NCBI RefSeq assembly: GCF_019320115.1
Contig: NC_089594.1
Location: forward strand, 22,358,409-22,422,408
DNA from: Miscanthus floridulus
Lineage: Eukaryota > Streptophyta > Magnoliopsida > Poales > Poaceae
Reading direction: 5' to 3'
DNA: 64,000 nucleotides
Positions 11,803-25,459 of this stretch are shown here, piece after piece. The position numbers were made by a program, and so were the translations under genes. How positions within the stretch are numbered: position 1 is the stretch's first letter; each line of letters opens with the position of its first letter. The notes below the pieces were generated by a model that saw only the letters and a list, made by a program, of their open reading frames with translations, did no database searches and was not told where the DNA came from.

Positions 11803-11860
11803 GGTATCAAGGGCGCCAGCCCCCTGGGCACTGAATATGCGTTGTAGTTTGTACCCAGTA

Positions 11861-13040
11861 TGATGAGGACATGGCACCTTCAGATATGAACAATGATTAT
11901 AAGGTGCGCTCGTTCCTATATTTGCATAGTGGCTTTGGTTATAATTCACTTGGTTCCACATGTACATGTCACTATTTGATTGTAGGTTCAAATGTGTTTC
12001 ATAATGGAAGTTCATCAAAGTTGAACTTTTGGTTCGTCGGCAGCCCGACAGTGCCTCATTGGGAAGGCCATAACTCATCCATCCGGAGTGCGATCGAGGT
12101 CAATGAGCACTTGATGGAAAGCTTGTTTGATAAGCTTTCAAATAGATCTGGTTCGATCTCAATATCACAACGGCAAGGCCTCCAAATCACCAATATATTC
12201 TGTCGCTGTTTCTGTTGGGAGCTACACTGTCGTTATGGGCTTGTTATTCATCCTTGGAACCCTGGCCCAAGTGGGAGCACACCCCAAGGACTTGGAGAAC
12301 CCACCAAGAAAGCCCTTGGACGTCCTCCTCCTAGGCCACCACCTTAGGAGGCCAGCAAGGACGTCCAAGCCAAGCCAGAGGCCCAGTCCAATCTGAGTTC
12401 GAGTCTGCCTCGGCCATCAGGACCAGTCTGCAATAAAACGGACGTCCAGGACGCATCCGAACTCCGTTTTCGATGATCCACATATGGATGGAAAGATAAT
12501 TTGATAAGGAAGCCAATCCAAGAGCTTTCATATCAAAAGCTCTTCGGAATCAACGGGAATCGTCAAAACAAGTCAGCGTCCAGAATCTGTCAGGGTGTTG
12601 CGACACCTTCTTTTGGGCCGTTGGGCCTTGTAACGTGTTGGGACACCTTTATGACGTGAAGAGGGATCTTTGGACGTTCCTTAGGCTATATAATCAGTAG
12701 CCACCAACTACTTTAGGGTTTGGGCTTTGCTTAGATTATTCTGTCAAAAAACAGTTTCACCGTTCTTCGGTTTGTGAGACCCCAACTCGTGAGATTAATC
12801 ATTCATCTGTAATTTGGTTGCGTTCTTTCTTGTTCTTGCTTGTGTTCTTCGTTGCGCAGGCAGAGATTAGCCTTCTTGGCGAGGTCAACCTGGTCCGTGA
12901 CTTGGTTGATAACCAGAGGAGCTGTGGTGCTAAGAATGCAGGGTTCGATCTTTCGATCTGAAGCCGGATCGGTGTGTCATTCTCCGCCACAACGATAGTT
13001 ACCAGTACCTGACGGAAGATCGGGATCCCCGTCCCCATTA
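11861..13040 (+). repeat. LTR1 (outer left)
   Basis: 1180 bp, starting TGATGAGGACATGG and ending CGTCCCCATTA. TATA box CTATATAA is near 12686, and a CTTTAGGGTTTGGG element follows the likely start. It has more private substitutions than the inner copies (for example CAGATATG for CGGATATG, and GGATCTTTGG for GGATCCTTGG). Confidence 0.92.
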
Positions 13041-13045
13041 AGTGA

Positions 13046-14226
13046 TGATGAGGACATGGCACCTTCGGATATGAACAATGATTATAAGGTGCGCTCGTTC
13101 CTATATTTGCATAGTGGCTTTGGTTATAATTCACTTGGTTTCCACATGTACATGTCACTATTTGATTGTAGGTTCAAATGTGTTTCATAATGGAAGTTCA
13201 TCAAAGTTGAACTTTCGGTTCGTCGGCAGCCCGACAGTGCCTCATTGGGAAGGCCATAACTCATCCATCCGGAGTGCGATCGAGGTCAATGAGCACTTGA
13301 TGGAAAGCTTGTTTGATAAGCTTTCAAATAGATCTGGTTCGATCTCAATATCACGTCGGCAAGGCCTCCAAATCACCAATATATTCTGTCGCTGTTTCTG
13401 TTGGGAGCTACACTATCGTTATGGGCTTGTTATTCATCCTTGGGACCCTGGCCCAAGTGGGAGCTCACCCCAAGGACTTGGAGAACCCACCAAGAAAGCC
13501 CTTGGACGTCCTCCTCCTTGGCCACCACCTTAGGAGGCCAGCAAGGACGTCCAAGCCAAGCCAGAGGCCCAGTCCAATCCGAGTTCGAGTCTGCCTCGGC
13601 CATCAGGACCAGTCTGTAATAAAACGGACGTCCAGGACGCATCCGAACTCCGTTTTCGATGATCCACATATGGATGGAAAGATAATTTGATAAGGAAGCC
13701 AATCCAAGTGGTTTCATATCAAAAGCTCTTCGGAATCAACAGGAATCGTCAAAACAAGTCAGCGTCCAGAATCTGTCAGGGTGTTGCGACACCTTCTTTT
13801 GGGCCGTTGGGCCTTGTAACGTGTTGGGACACCTTTAGGACGTGAAGAGGGATCCTTGGACGTTCCTTAGGCTATATAATCAGTAGCCACCACCTACTTT
13901 AGGGTTTGGGTTTTGCTTAGATTATTCTGTCAAGAAATAGTTTCGCCGTTCTTCGGTTTGTGAGACCCCAACTCGTGAGATTAATCATTCATCTGCAATT
14001 TGGTTGCGTTCTTTCTTGTTCTTGCTTGTGTTCTTCGTTGCGCAGGCAGGGATTAGCCTTCTTGGCGAGGTCAACCTGGTCCGTGACTTGGTTGATAACC
14101 AGAGGAGCTGTGGTGCTAAGATTGCAGGGTTCGATCTTTCGATCTGAAGCCGGATCGGTGTGTCATTCTCCGCCACAACGATAGTTACCAGTACCTGACG
14201 GAAGATCGGGATCCCCGTCCCCATTA
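13046..14226 (+). repeat. LTR2 (tandem copy)
   Basis: 1181 bp, nearly identical to the other copies, and separated from LTR1 by the 5-bp spacer AGTGA (13041-13045). It keeps the TATA box (near 13873), so it is a potential promoter. Confidence 0.92.
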
Positions 14227-14231
14227 AGTGA

Positions 14232-15422
14232 TGATGTGGACATGGCACCTTCGGATATGAACAATGATTATAAGGTGCACTCGTTCCTATATTTGCATAG
14301 TGGCTTTGGTTATAATTCACTTGGTTCCACATGTACATGTGACTATTTGATTGTAGGTTCAAATGCGTATCATAATGGAAGTTCATCAAAGTTAAACTTT
14401 CGGTTCGTCGGCAGCCCGACAGTGCCTCATTGGGAAGGCCATAACTCATCCATCCGGAGTGCGATCGAGGTCAATGAGCACTTGATGGAAAGCTTGTTTG
14501 ATAAGCTTTCAAATAGATCTGGTTCGATCTCAATATCACGTCGGCAAGACCTCCAAATCACCAATATATTCTAGTCGCTATTTCTGTTGGGAGCTACACT
14601 GTCGTTATGGAGCTTGTTATTCATCCTTGGGACCCTGGCCCAAGTGGGAGCTCACCCCAAGGACTTGGAGAACCCACCAAGAAAGCCCTTGGACGTCCTC
14701 CTCCTTGGCCACCACCTTAGGAGGCCAGCAAGGACGTCCAAGCCAAGCCAGAGGCCCTAGTCCAATCCGAGTTCGAGTCTGCCTCGGCCATCAGGACCAG
14801 TCTGCAATAAAATGGAACGTCCAGGACGTATCCGAACTCCGTTTTCGATGATCCACATATGGATGGAAAGATAATTTGATAAGGAAGCCAATCCAAGTGG
14901 TTTCATATCAAAAGCTCTTCGGAATCAACGGGAATCGTCAAAACAAGTCAGCATCCAGAATCTGTCAGAGTGTTGCGACACCTTCTTTTGGGCCGTTGGG
15001 CCTTGTAACGTGTTAGGACACCTTTAGGACGTGAAGAGGGATCCTTGGACGTTCCTTAGGCTATATAATCAGTAGCCACCACCTACTTTAGGGTTTGGGT
15101 TTTGCTTAGATTATTCTATCAAGAAACAGTTTCGCCGTTCTTCGGTTTGTGAGACCCCAACTCGTGAGATTAATCATTCATCTGCAATTTGCAATTTGGT
15201 TGCGTTCTTTCTTGTTCTTGCTTGTGTTCTTCGTTGCGCAGGCAGAGATTAGCCTTCTTGGCGAGGTCAACCTGGTCCGTGACTTGGTTGATAACCAGAG
15301 GAGCTGTGGTGCTAAGATTGCAGGGTTCGATCTTTCGATCTGAAGCCGGATCGGTGTGTCATTCTCCGCCACAACGATAGTTACCAGTACCTGACGGAAG
15401 ATCGGGATCCCCGTCCCCATTA
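14232..15422 (+). repeat. LTR3 (tandem copy)
   Basis: 1191 bp, preceded by spacer AGTGA (14227-14231). It starts TGATGTGGAC (one change). A short duplication of GCAATTT occurs near 15184-15196. TATA box near 15062. Confidence 0.92.
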
Positions 15423-15427
15423 AGTGA

Positions 15428-16607
15428 TGATGAGGATATGGCACCTTCGGATATGAACAATGATTATAAGGTGCGCTCGTTCCTATATTTGCATAGTGGC
15501 TTTGGTTATAATTCACTTGGTTCCACATGTACATGTCACTATTTGATTGTAGGTTCAAATGCATTTCATAATGGAAGTTCATCAAAGTTGAACTTTCGGT
15601 TCGTCGGCAGCCCGACAGTGCCTCATTGGGAAGGCCATAACTCATCCATCCGGAGTGCGATCGAGGTCAATGAGCACTTGATGGAAAGCTTGTTTGATAA
15701 GCTTTCAAATAGATCTGGTTCGATCTCAATATCACGTCGGCAAGGCCTCCAAATCACCAATATATTCTATCGCTGTTTCTGTTGGGAGCTACACTGTCGT
15801 TATGGGCTTGTTATTCATCCTTGGGACCCTGGCCCAAGTGGGAGCTCACCCCAAGGACTTGGAGAACCCACCAAGAAAGCCCTTGGACGTCCTCCTCCTT
15901 GGCCACCACCTTAGGAGGCCAGCAAGGACGTCCAAGCCAAGCCAGAGGCCCAGTCCAATCCGAGTTCGAGTCTGCCTCGGCCATCAGGACCAGTCTGCAA
16001 TAAAACGAACGTCCAGGACGCATCCGAACTCCGTTTTCGATGATCCACATATGGATGGAAAGATAATTTGATAAGGAAGCCAATCCAAGTGGTTTCATAT
16101 CAAAAGCTCTTCGGAATCAATGGGAATCGTCAAAACAAGTCAGCGTCCAGAATCTGTCAGGGTGTTGCGACACCTTCTTTTGGGCCGTTGGGCCTTGTAA
16201 CGTGTTGGGACACCTTTAGGACGTGAAGAGGGATCCTTGGACGTTCCTTAGGCTATATAATCAGTAGCCACCACCTACTTTAGGGTTTGGGTTTTGCTTA
16301 GATTATTCTGTCAAGAAACAGTTTCGCCGTTCTTCGGTTTGTGAGACCCCAACTCGTGAGATTAATCATTCATCTGCAATTTGGTTGCGTTCTTTCTTGT
16401 TCTTGCTTGTGTTCTTCGTTGCGCAGGCAGGGATTAGCCTTCTTGGCGAGGTCAACCTGGTCCGTGACTTGGTTGATAACCAGAGGAGCTGTGGTGCTAA
16501 GATTGCAGGGTTCGATCTTTCGATCTGAAGCCGGATCGGTGTGTCATTCTCCGCCACAATGATAGTTACCAGTACCTGACGGAAGATCGGGATCCCCGTC
16601 CCCATTA
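15428..16607 (+). repeat. LTR4 (adjacent to the primer site)
   Basis: 1180 bp, preceded by spacer AGTGA (15423-15427). It is followed by AG and then the primer-binding site at 16610, so this copy acts as the functional 5' LTR. TATA box near 16253. Confidence 0.93.
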
Positions 16608-17730
16608 AGTGGTATCAGAGCTAAGGTATACCGTCAGGTTCACTTTTATTCCCTAGTTTGAGAGTTTCGCATTCGTCCTATAGTCCAGTGCCATACTTTT
16701 ATTTCCTATCCTAGAACCTTCCGCGCCATAGCCTTTGCATATTTCAGTTTCAGAGTTCGCTTTGTTGAGTTTATGTCCTAGGTCAAAGTTTTATTGCTGG
16801 TTTAGATTATGTTCTTTTCTAGTTTGTGTTGAACTCTTCACTCGCCGCTATTCCGTATCACCATCGGTTTGCATCTTGTGTCCACTAAATCTCTGATTCG
16901 AGCAGCTTCCTTAAAACAGTCATAACTTTTGCATCCGAACTCGAAACGGGGAAAATTTTATATCTACGGAGAACGTCAGAAAATTTTAGATCTATTTCAT
17001 CCCAGCATAGATGGGTTCGCAAAAATTAGATTTGCGAAATTCGATTAGGAAAATTGAGTTTCTGGGCCCACAAGTTTTGATATGCTTTTTAGAGCACAGT
17101 CCTAATTTTCTATAGGCAACATCTTTTATTCAATTGAGCTCAAATTTTTTGTGGTTTATTCTTGTGTGCTCCTTGCTGAGAAAAAAATATCAAAAGAGCA
17201 AAAGCAAGAAAAAAAAAGATTGGACAAAAAAAAATAAAAGAAAAAAATAGTAAAAGAGAATAGAAGATATCGAAAAGGAGCACATAAGAAACACTCAATA
17301 GCTCTATTATTTGTGGTACCTTTTGCCTTGTTCATATCCGTTGCTACCTTTAATACTTGTTTCCTTTCATCCTTGTTTCCTCTCTTGTTTATCACAACTG
17401 GTGATAGAAACACGTATAGGCCAGCAACTAGGACAAGTGCTCTGGACATTTATTCAATATTGCTGTCTGTCACTGACTTGTGTGCCACATATATATATTT
17501 ATTCTTTTTCGTGCCTCCCAAGCTCCACATATACTTCAGATCGGTATAGAAAAAGACCCTTGCAATCTCGGTACCACTGCCTCACAGGTATCACGAACTA
17601 GCCGCCGATTGTACCGCCACTGTTTGCGTTGGTAAGAACTTTGTAAGAGCTTGGTAAGACGCTTCCACTTGTTGTGAAAAGTGACACCACTGCAACCACG
17701 TAGTCATTTGGTAGGGATAACTTTCACCGT
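16608..17730 (+). other. Untranslated leader of the TR-GAG element
   Basis: It begins with the primer-binding site (16610) and is AT-rich, with A/T runs (17180-17260) and no real ORF. In a retrotransposon this region would hold packaging signals; none can be assigned by eye. Confidence 0.6.
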
Positions 17731-18126
17731 TTGTTCCTTGTTTTTGTGTTTACAATGATAGGTTGTTCGTATCCACCGACTTATGATGGTATAGGTGCTG
17801 ATGAGTACATGGAGTGGGAAATTGCCATCGATAACATATTTGCTACTCGCTTTATGTGTCCAAGGAGAAAGGTAAAAAATGCAGCTAGTGTTTTGCTACA
17901 TTATGCTTTATCTTGGTGGGAGTCTTTAGATCCTTCTGATAAGCCTCAAACTTGGAATGATATGAAACTTCTTATGCGAGAAACCTTTGTTAATCCACCT
18001 CCTGTTTGGACTTCATATGATGAGGTGCACCATTTAGAGGAAGAGTCTGTTATTATTCCTCCTACTATGCCTAACCTTTTGCAGGACAATGTAGAAAAGA
18101 GCAAGGATGACGTGACTAGAAAATGA
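17731..18126 (+). CDS. gag-like protein of the TR-GAG element
   Basis: 131-residue ORF. The frame has GCSYPPTYDGIGADEYMEWE, then FATRFMCPRRKVKNAA and HYALSWWESL, the entry and WW core of the retrotransposon gag domain. A gag forms the particle that packages the RNA. It is shorter than a full gag: no CCHC knuckle follows before the stop at 18126. The region just downstream has further breaks. Pol would have to come from another element. Confidence 0.7.
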   Translation: MFLVFVFTMIGCSYPPTYDGIGADEYMEWEIAIDNIFATRFMCPRRKVKNAASVLLHYALSWWESLDPSDKPQTWNDMKLLMRETFVNPPPVWTSYDEVHHLEEESVIIPPTMPNLLQDNVEKSKDDVTRK

Positions 18127-18242
18127 GAAGCTCACAGCCTCATGTGAAAATTTAGAACCATCAACTATTACCCCTTGCTGAACGTAAGAGCAAAGGTAAT
18201 GCCCATGATGCTAAACTCACAGAAGGTGAGAGTTCTCTTGAT

Positions 18243-18866
18243 GTGCTGAATTTTTCCACCAATCATGCTATGATAGAGCAAATTTTAGTGGAGCATTCGC
18301 TTGATTTACCTTTGTCACAAGATGATTTGCTTGATGTTTCTTATGACAAAGATGACTTGCATGATGATATTTATGTTATACCCATGCAATCATTGAAGAA
18401 TGATCATGCTACATGTGTGCTGAAAATGAGCACTTGTGCTGAAAATAGACTTGTTATTCATAATGCTAGTGAAGTTGATGAGCTGAAATTATTGTCTTCT
18501 TTAAATACTTTGGGTTACATTGAATTTGATGTTCCGTGTAATCTTAGTTCTTTAGAGGAGAAACTTTATGCATATGCTGATTTGCCATGGTTCTCTAGAC
18601 ATACATATCATTTTATTGGAAAATATAATTGTAAAGGAGAGTATATGGTGCATCGTGTCTATATTTGTTCAAATCTGAAATCTCCTTATATTGTGCAAAA
18701 GTATGATCAACCAAAGGATTGCAATTGCTATAATCTTGTCATGTCAAGTTCCCCTAGTTTTGTTATAAAGAAACATGTTAAATTTCAAGAAGGGGAGCAA
18801 TGTTGGCTACTATCGACAACTTGTCCACCAGCTAAGCTCAAACCGAGGACGGTTTGTTGTCAATAA
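18243..18866 (+). CDS. Second ORF of the TR-GAG element, unknown function
   Basis: 207-residue ORF ending about 9 bp before the polypurine tract. It begins MLNFSTNHAMIEQILVEHSL; the middle carries acidic motifs (DDLLDVSYDKDDLHDD) and the C-terminal half reads GKYNCKGEYMVHRVYICSN and PPAKLKPRTV. I recall similar frames in gag-only elements of grasses, but no enzymatic motif is visible. It is open throughout, which suggests recent activity or selection. Function unknown. Confidence 0.6.
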   Translation: MLNFSTNHAMIEQILVEHSLDLPLSQDDLLDVSYDKDDLHDDIYVIPMQSLKNDHATCVLKMSTCAENRLVIHNASEVDELKLLSSLNTLGYIEFDVPCNLSSLEEKLYAYADLPWFSRHTYHFIGKYNCKGEYMVHRVYICSNLKSPYIVQKYDQPKDCNCYNLVMSSSPSFVIKKHVKFQEGEQCWLLSTTCPPAKLKPRTVCCQ

Positions 18867-18874
18867 GGGGAGGA

Positions 18875-20144
<1,270 letters not shown>

Positions 20145-20192
20145 CTACAAGGACAATATGTCAGAAGGAAACAGAGGAGACACTAGTCATCA

Positions 20193-20960
<768 letters not shown>

Positions 20961-21060
20961 NNNNNNNNNNNNNNNNNNNNNNNNNNNNNNNNNNNNNNNN
21001 NNNNNNNNNNNNNNNNNNNNNNNNNNNNNNNNNNNNNNNNNNNNNNNNNNNNNNNNNNNN
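20961..21060. other. Assembly gap (100 N)
   Basis: A run of exactly 100 N marks a scaffold join of unknown true length. Continuity between LYSA and the DNA to the right is not proven. Confidence 0.99.
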
Positions 21061-21343
21061 CGCTTTCCTTTCAAGGTGGAACGTGCTTCTCCCCCCGTGG
21101 TCCTGTGCTTGTGGGCGTGTTTTTCATCCTGGGGGCTAGCCCATGGGGCTAAAAACATGCACGGTCCATTGAAATGGCAGAGTGGTAGGGGTGATAGCAG
21201 ATCCGGCATGATGCGAGAAGGAAACAAGGGGTCGACATTAGTTCTCTTTCTGTTCGCTCCTCTGGATCTAAACAAACGGGTTTCCCTTTTCCTCTTAGGC
21301 TCGCGCGCAGGTGTCTGGCCTCGCCTAGGAGCTGGTCCGTTGG
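21061..21343. other. Short non-repeat flank of the gypsy insertion
   Basis: GC-moderate sequence with no recognised gene. Its last five bases, GTTGG (21339-21343), are the target duplication of the next element, so it was originally continuous with 34129 onward. Confidence 0.6.
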
Positions 21344-24300
21344 TGTAACACCCTTGGTGTTACACCATAAATCATTTACTAAAACATGTTATGAGCATCA
21401 TGTTTATGTGTTAATGCAAGTGATAAAGTATGTAGATCAATTTTTGTAACTCGAAATGATCAACTAAAATGCGGAGCGAAAGTTGATTCGATAGTCATGT
21501 TATATCACTTTAGGGTTTAAAACCAATTTTTATTAAGCAAAAATGCTATAGAACATGTATGTGATACTTAAATAAAGTTTGAAGTACAAACTTTGTAGAT
21601 GACAATGAAATACTTGCGGATGAAAAATGATATTACTAGCTAATATTTCCACTAGCTTAGAAATCACAAATGGAAAATAAATTCAGCTAAAAAACTTAGA
21701 AATTTTCAAGTCTGCCAACAGTTAGACACTGCTATATTTGGCAATTTATTGTGAGAGATTGGGTTAAGGTGTGGTGTAGTGTTATAGCTCGAGTTAGTAG
21801 TCTCATATACCATCTTGAGCATGGTGAAGCTGGTTTGGCTCCTAGAGCAACCATCTGGTCGCGTTGAAGGCTTTAAAATTCGTGCGTGTCATGGTTTCGG
21901 GCTGGTTGGCCGTGTGGTCGCGATCACCGTGCTCGGGCGCTCAGCGTCGCTGCATTGGTTGCGCATGTGTGTCGCGCGCTGTTGCGTGCGGTCGGTCGTG
22001 GCCGCTCTGGCCTAGTCAGGTCTCGCCTATCGATGGCCCCACCACTACTGCTGCCAACTTCCCCGCACGCGCCATGACGGAGATGCTGCCGGTGCCATCA
22101 ACACACATCACGATGCTGCCGCTACCGATGCCACTACAATGCTATGCTGCTGTCGCTTGCCTTGTCCTAGTTCGCACATGGGCTGTCCCTGCGCTGACGT
22201 CTCACCTTAATGGCGCTACGGCTGTGCCCCCACCTGCCCCCATGCGCACACGTGGTTTGGCCGCAGTGTCGTGTAGCAGGTGCACAGACGCCACCCTAAG
22301 TCTAGTCAGCCACATCCTGCCAAGGCGTGGACGAGCTGAACCCATTGTCGCGCTCGTCTCTCTCTCTCTCCCTCTGCTTTCCACCACCGTCAGGTCGCGT
22401 CATGGTGAAGCTAGAGAACGAGCATATCTCATCAATTCCTCATGCTCGCGTCTCCACCTTCAAGCCCCCTCTCTAGCTGACCCACCCCTCCTTGACTCGC
22501 GTCACGTCAAGCTCCAATTTTGGAGCTTTGCTCGCCGCCGTGCCGTTAAGGACTGTTGTCACCAGCGTCATGGCCAGTCTCCACCACTTCATCCCACACC
22601 AATTCCTCTACACCACTAGCTAGCCTTGCCCCCCCCTTCATCGTGGCATACTAGTCATAGCTCTAGTGCCTTTGTGGTCCACCATTCACTTCACAGCACG
22701 CACGTGGCTAGCCTCGCTCAGGTCGTCTTTGGGCGAGCCAGCTTCTTGGTAAGATCACTGGTGAGTGGTTGTTGCTCACTCGCTACCCCTACCACCTTGT
22801 TGCTGCTGCGGTTCACCTAAACACCGTCGACATTGCCGTAGGATGCCCACCGTTGTGGGGAGGTCCCTCTACGATGTCCCGACTCATGCAACCGCCGCCC
22901 ATCGTCTCGCGTCGAACCCTAGGTGAGCGTTGGGCTCGTAGATAGGTCAGCGGGGGTCTTGTGTGGCCGGCGTAAGCGCCAGTGCCACCGCTTGCCGTGC
23001 CAGAGCATGCGGGGATGGCCGAGGACCTTGTCGTTGTAAAGAGAAGAAATATCTGAGGGTTCCATTGCAAAGTCGCTGTTTATAGAAATAGTAATGTAGA
23101 CTGCGGGTTGTTTTGCTCATAGTCTAGGGGCATTTTTGCAATGAGTGCTGCCGCGTGGGGGCTTCCTCACCATGGGCTGCCTCCACGCATGGGCCTCGCC
23201 TCGCCTATGGGCCTGTCGTGCGCTCGCGTGCGCGCATTTACGCCAGCGTGAGCCGTGTTTGTCCGAATTGAGTTTATCTTTTTCGTGGAGAATAGAAATA
23301 TCTTTTCATTTTAATTCTGATCTAAAATTTGGTAAATCATATAAAATCATATAGGTATCCAAAAATTGTGAAACTAATTTTGTCAGTTCCTAAAATTGTG
23401 CTCGATCTATTAGTGTATTTAGTTCATATATATACTTGTTGATACTAGGAGCTATTAAATCATTTGAGAGTGCTTAATATTATTAGGTTAAATATTGTAG
23501 GAATTTTTGTGGCAAAATGGTGATAGCTTTAGCTTTGAAAATTTTACAGTAGCTTCATGGTATTATTATGTGCTCACTATAATTTTTGTAACTTTAGAAT
23601 AGACTTAAATAAGGGTAGTTAAATGCTCTTTGTTTCAAATATACAATAAGTCATTAGTAGAAATAGAGATATATCCTTCGTTTGTAAAGCTAGGTGTTTG
23701 TTAGTTGAATCCAACACTTTATATTGAAACTACATGCATAGATATACCTACCCAGGAGTCCTACTAGCATAGGTCGAGTAGCTGCTATGCTTAGGTTATC
23801 GATAGCGTGAGTAACCTGCCGTTACTCACAATAGGTGATTATTATTATCACTCTCATGATAAAATGGTGAAAAGAAATGGAGACCAGAACAGGGATATGG
23901 TACAGGTATTGGTAGGGTGTAAGACATTGTGTTCCATGGCCAACGGGGCATAGCTTGGTTACATTGTTTTCCTTGTCCATGTCGGTTAAGGACCGGCCAT
24001 TGCATTGGATTCTAGTCAGGTCACAGACTTATTATCCAGAGCACATACTTGTTTATGGGAGTAGGGAAGGCTCGTTGCTCTCTTATCATGGGTTCTAGCT
24101 CTTTTCGGACCGACTGATTGGAGGTGGTGATGGTGGAGGTCTAAGCACCACACTGAGTTCGGGACTCGGGAGTGGGGGCTTGGAGTCCAAGTTTGGACAG
24201 GGGACCTGGACCCCTTGATAGGAGAGTGGTGGGTTGGTTCTACTTGTGCCTAGGGTACAAGCAGGGCGTGTGTTTCGAGGTACCCAGCTCGGCTATATTG

Positions 24301-24984
24301 ATTCATGAATCGCCGTGTAATACAGTATGACTTGTCTATGATCTAGCACCGTAGTAAGAACTGGAAGATGAAAGATGGTGAAATGGATCTAATTGCTCAA
24401 CTCTTGCTTGAAAGTAGAACATGTGCTTACATAGAATGGTTAGCAAATGAACTAATCATACTGCTAATAAAACACCTACATAAGGATTCAACTACTAGTA
24501 TTGCTTTTCGCAAAAAAAAGGAAACCCAGCAAACCATAAAGCCTATCATATCCTTTGGAGTCGGGAAATTATTCCCACTAGTTAGGGTAAGTCTTGCGAG
24601 TACATTGTGTACTTAGGGTTTATTTACCCCTCTTGCAGGTGCAGCTTGAGGAGTAGCTATTGTGTGGAGGATTCTTCTGGTGGGCACAGACGGATCCTTG
24701 TATCTTATCGTTAGATTGTTTATTTTAATTCCATTGTTTAAATTTTGCACTCTGAACTTGGTATTGTAATAATGTATTTCTGAGAACTCTTGTTGTATGA
24801 AATGGACTAAGTATTGTAAACTCATTCTCATTATTGGATCCTAGAGGAAACACATGGATGGTTTGAGTTCTCCCTTGGGGTGTGCTCGACGGAACCGTCT
24901 GGTGCAACTTGCTTTCGGGGTGCTTAGTGTCTGGTGGAAGATGAGCGCCTCCGAATGTGTGTTATTTTGGATGGTTCTACCATA
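21344..24984 (+). repeat. 5' LTR of the Tekay-type element (3641 bp)
   Basis: It starts TGTAACACCCTTGG and ends TTCTACCATA. It lacks about 360 bp present in the other LTR at roughly 32525-32885 (the junction is near 23723, after AACACTTTAT). ORFs in its GC-rich part (21815-22800) recur in both LTRs and look like chance frames. Confidence 0.9.
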
Positions 24985-25459
24985 GGTGGTACCAGAGCCA
25001 ATAATGACTTATGAGTTTAAAAACTCTTTTCAAAACCTAAAATTTGACCAACAAAAGCTTTGCAAAAAGTAGGATGCGATAATATTATGTAAATAAGTAT
25101 AAGCCCTAACAATATGGTCTATCTAGGATAGCGGCACTAGTTTTATCTAATCAAGTTTCTATAGGTACACTAACTTACGCTGTGTAAGAATCATTTAGCA
25201 AGAGAAAAGTGAGTGTGCGATGTGCCAATTTTTTTGCGAATGCCGCTATATTCTGGCTTGAGTGAACGGGTAGGTCGATGCATGCATCATGAAAAGAGAA
25301 TCTTGCTTAAACTAAATCCCCCCACACATATAATTTTGGTTAGTGAATTATTCTAATAACTAAAAAGAATGCTTTGTCAAAAAGCCTTATCATTTCTCTA
25401 ATCTCTTATTCCTGATCTGGAGGTGCTGTCCCTAATGGTGGGTTCCTATCTGTTTATAG

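Larger units (their letters stand above)
9890..11854 (-). other. Last intron of LYSA, loaded with MITEs
   Basis: In the pre-insertion gene this intron ran from the donor GTAC (11851-11854, after the W codon) to the acceptor TTTGCAG just before 9889. It contains three separate MITEs (10157-10790, 10907-11473, 11505-11802), which account for about three quarters of its length. Confidence 0.8.

Noticed and set aside
11800..12078. Minus-strand ORF (and repeats at 13985, 15178) that appears several times in the LTR array
   Set aside because: It recurs only because the LTR recurs; it has no domain and runs antisense to the LTR promoter region, so it is a chance frame.
21864..22619. 251-codon plus-strand ORF
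   Set aside because: It lies in the GC-rich part of the Tekay-type LTR, and the matching 3' LTR region gives a different, shifted ORF (30571-31275). This is not conserved coding.
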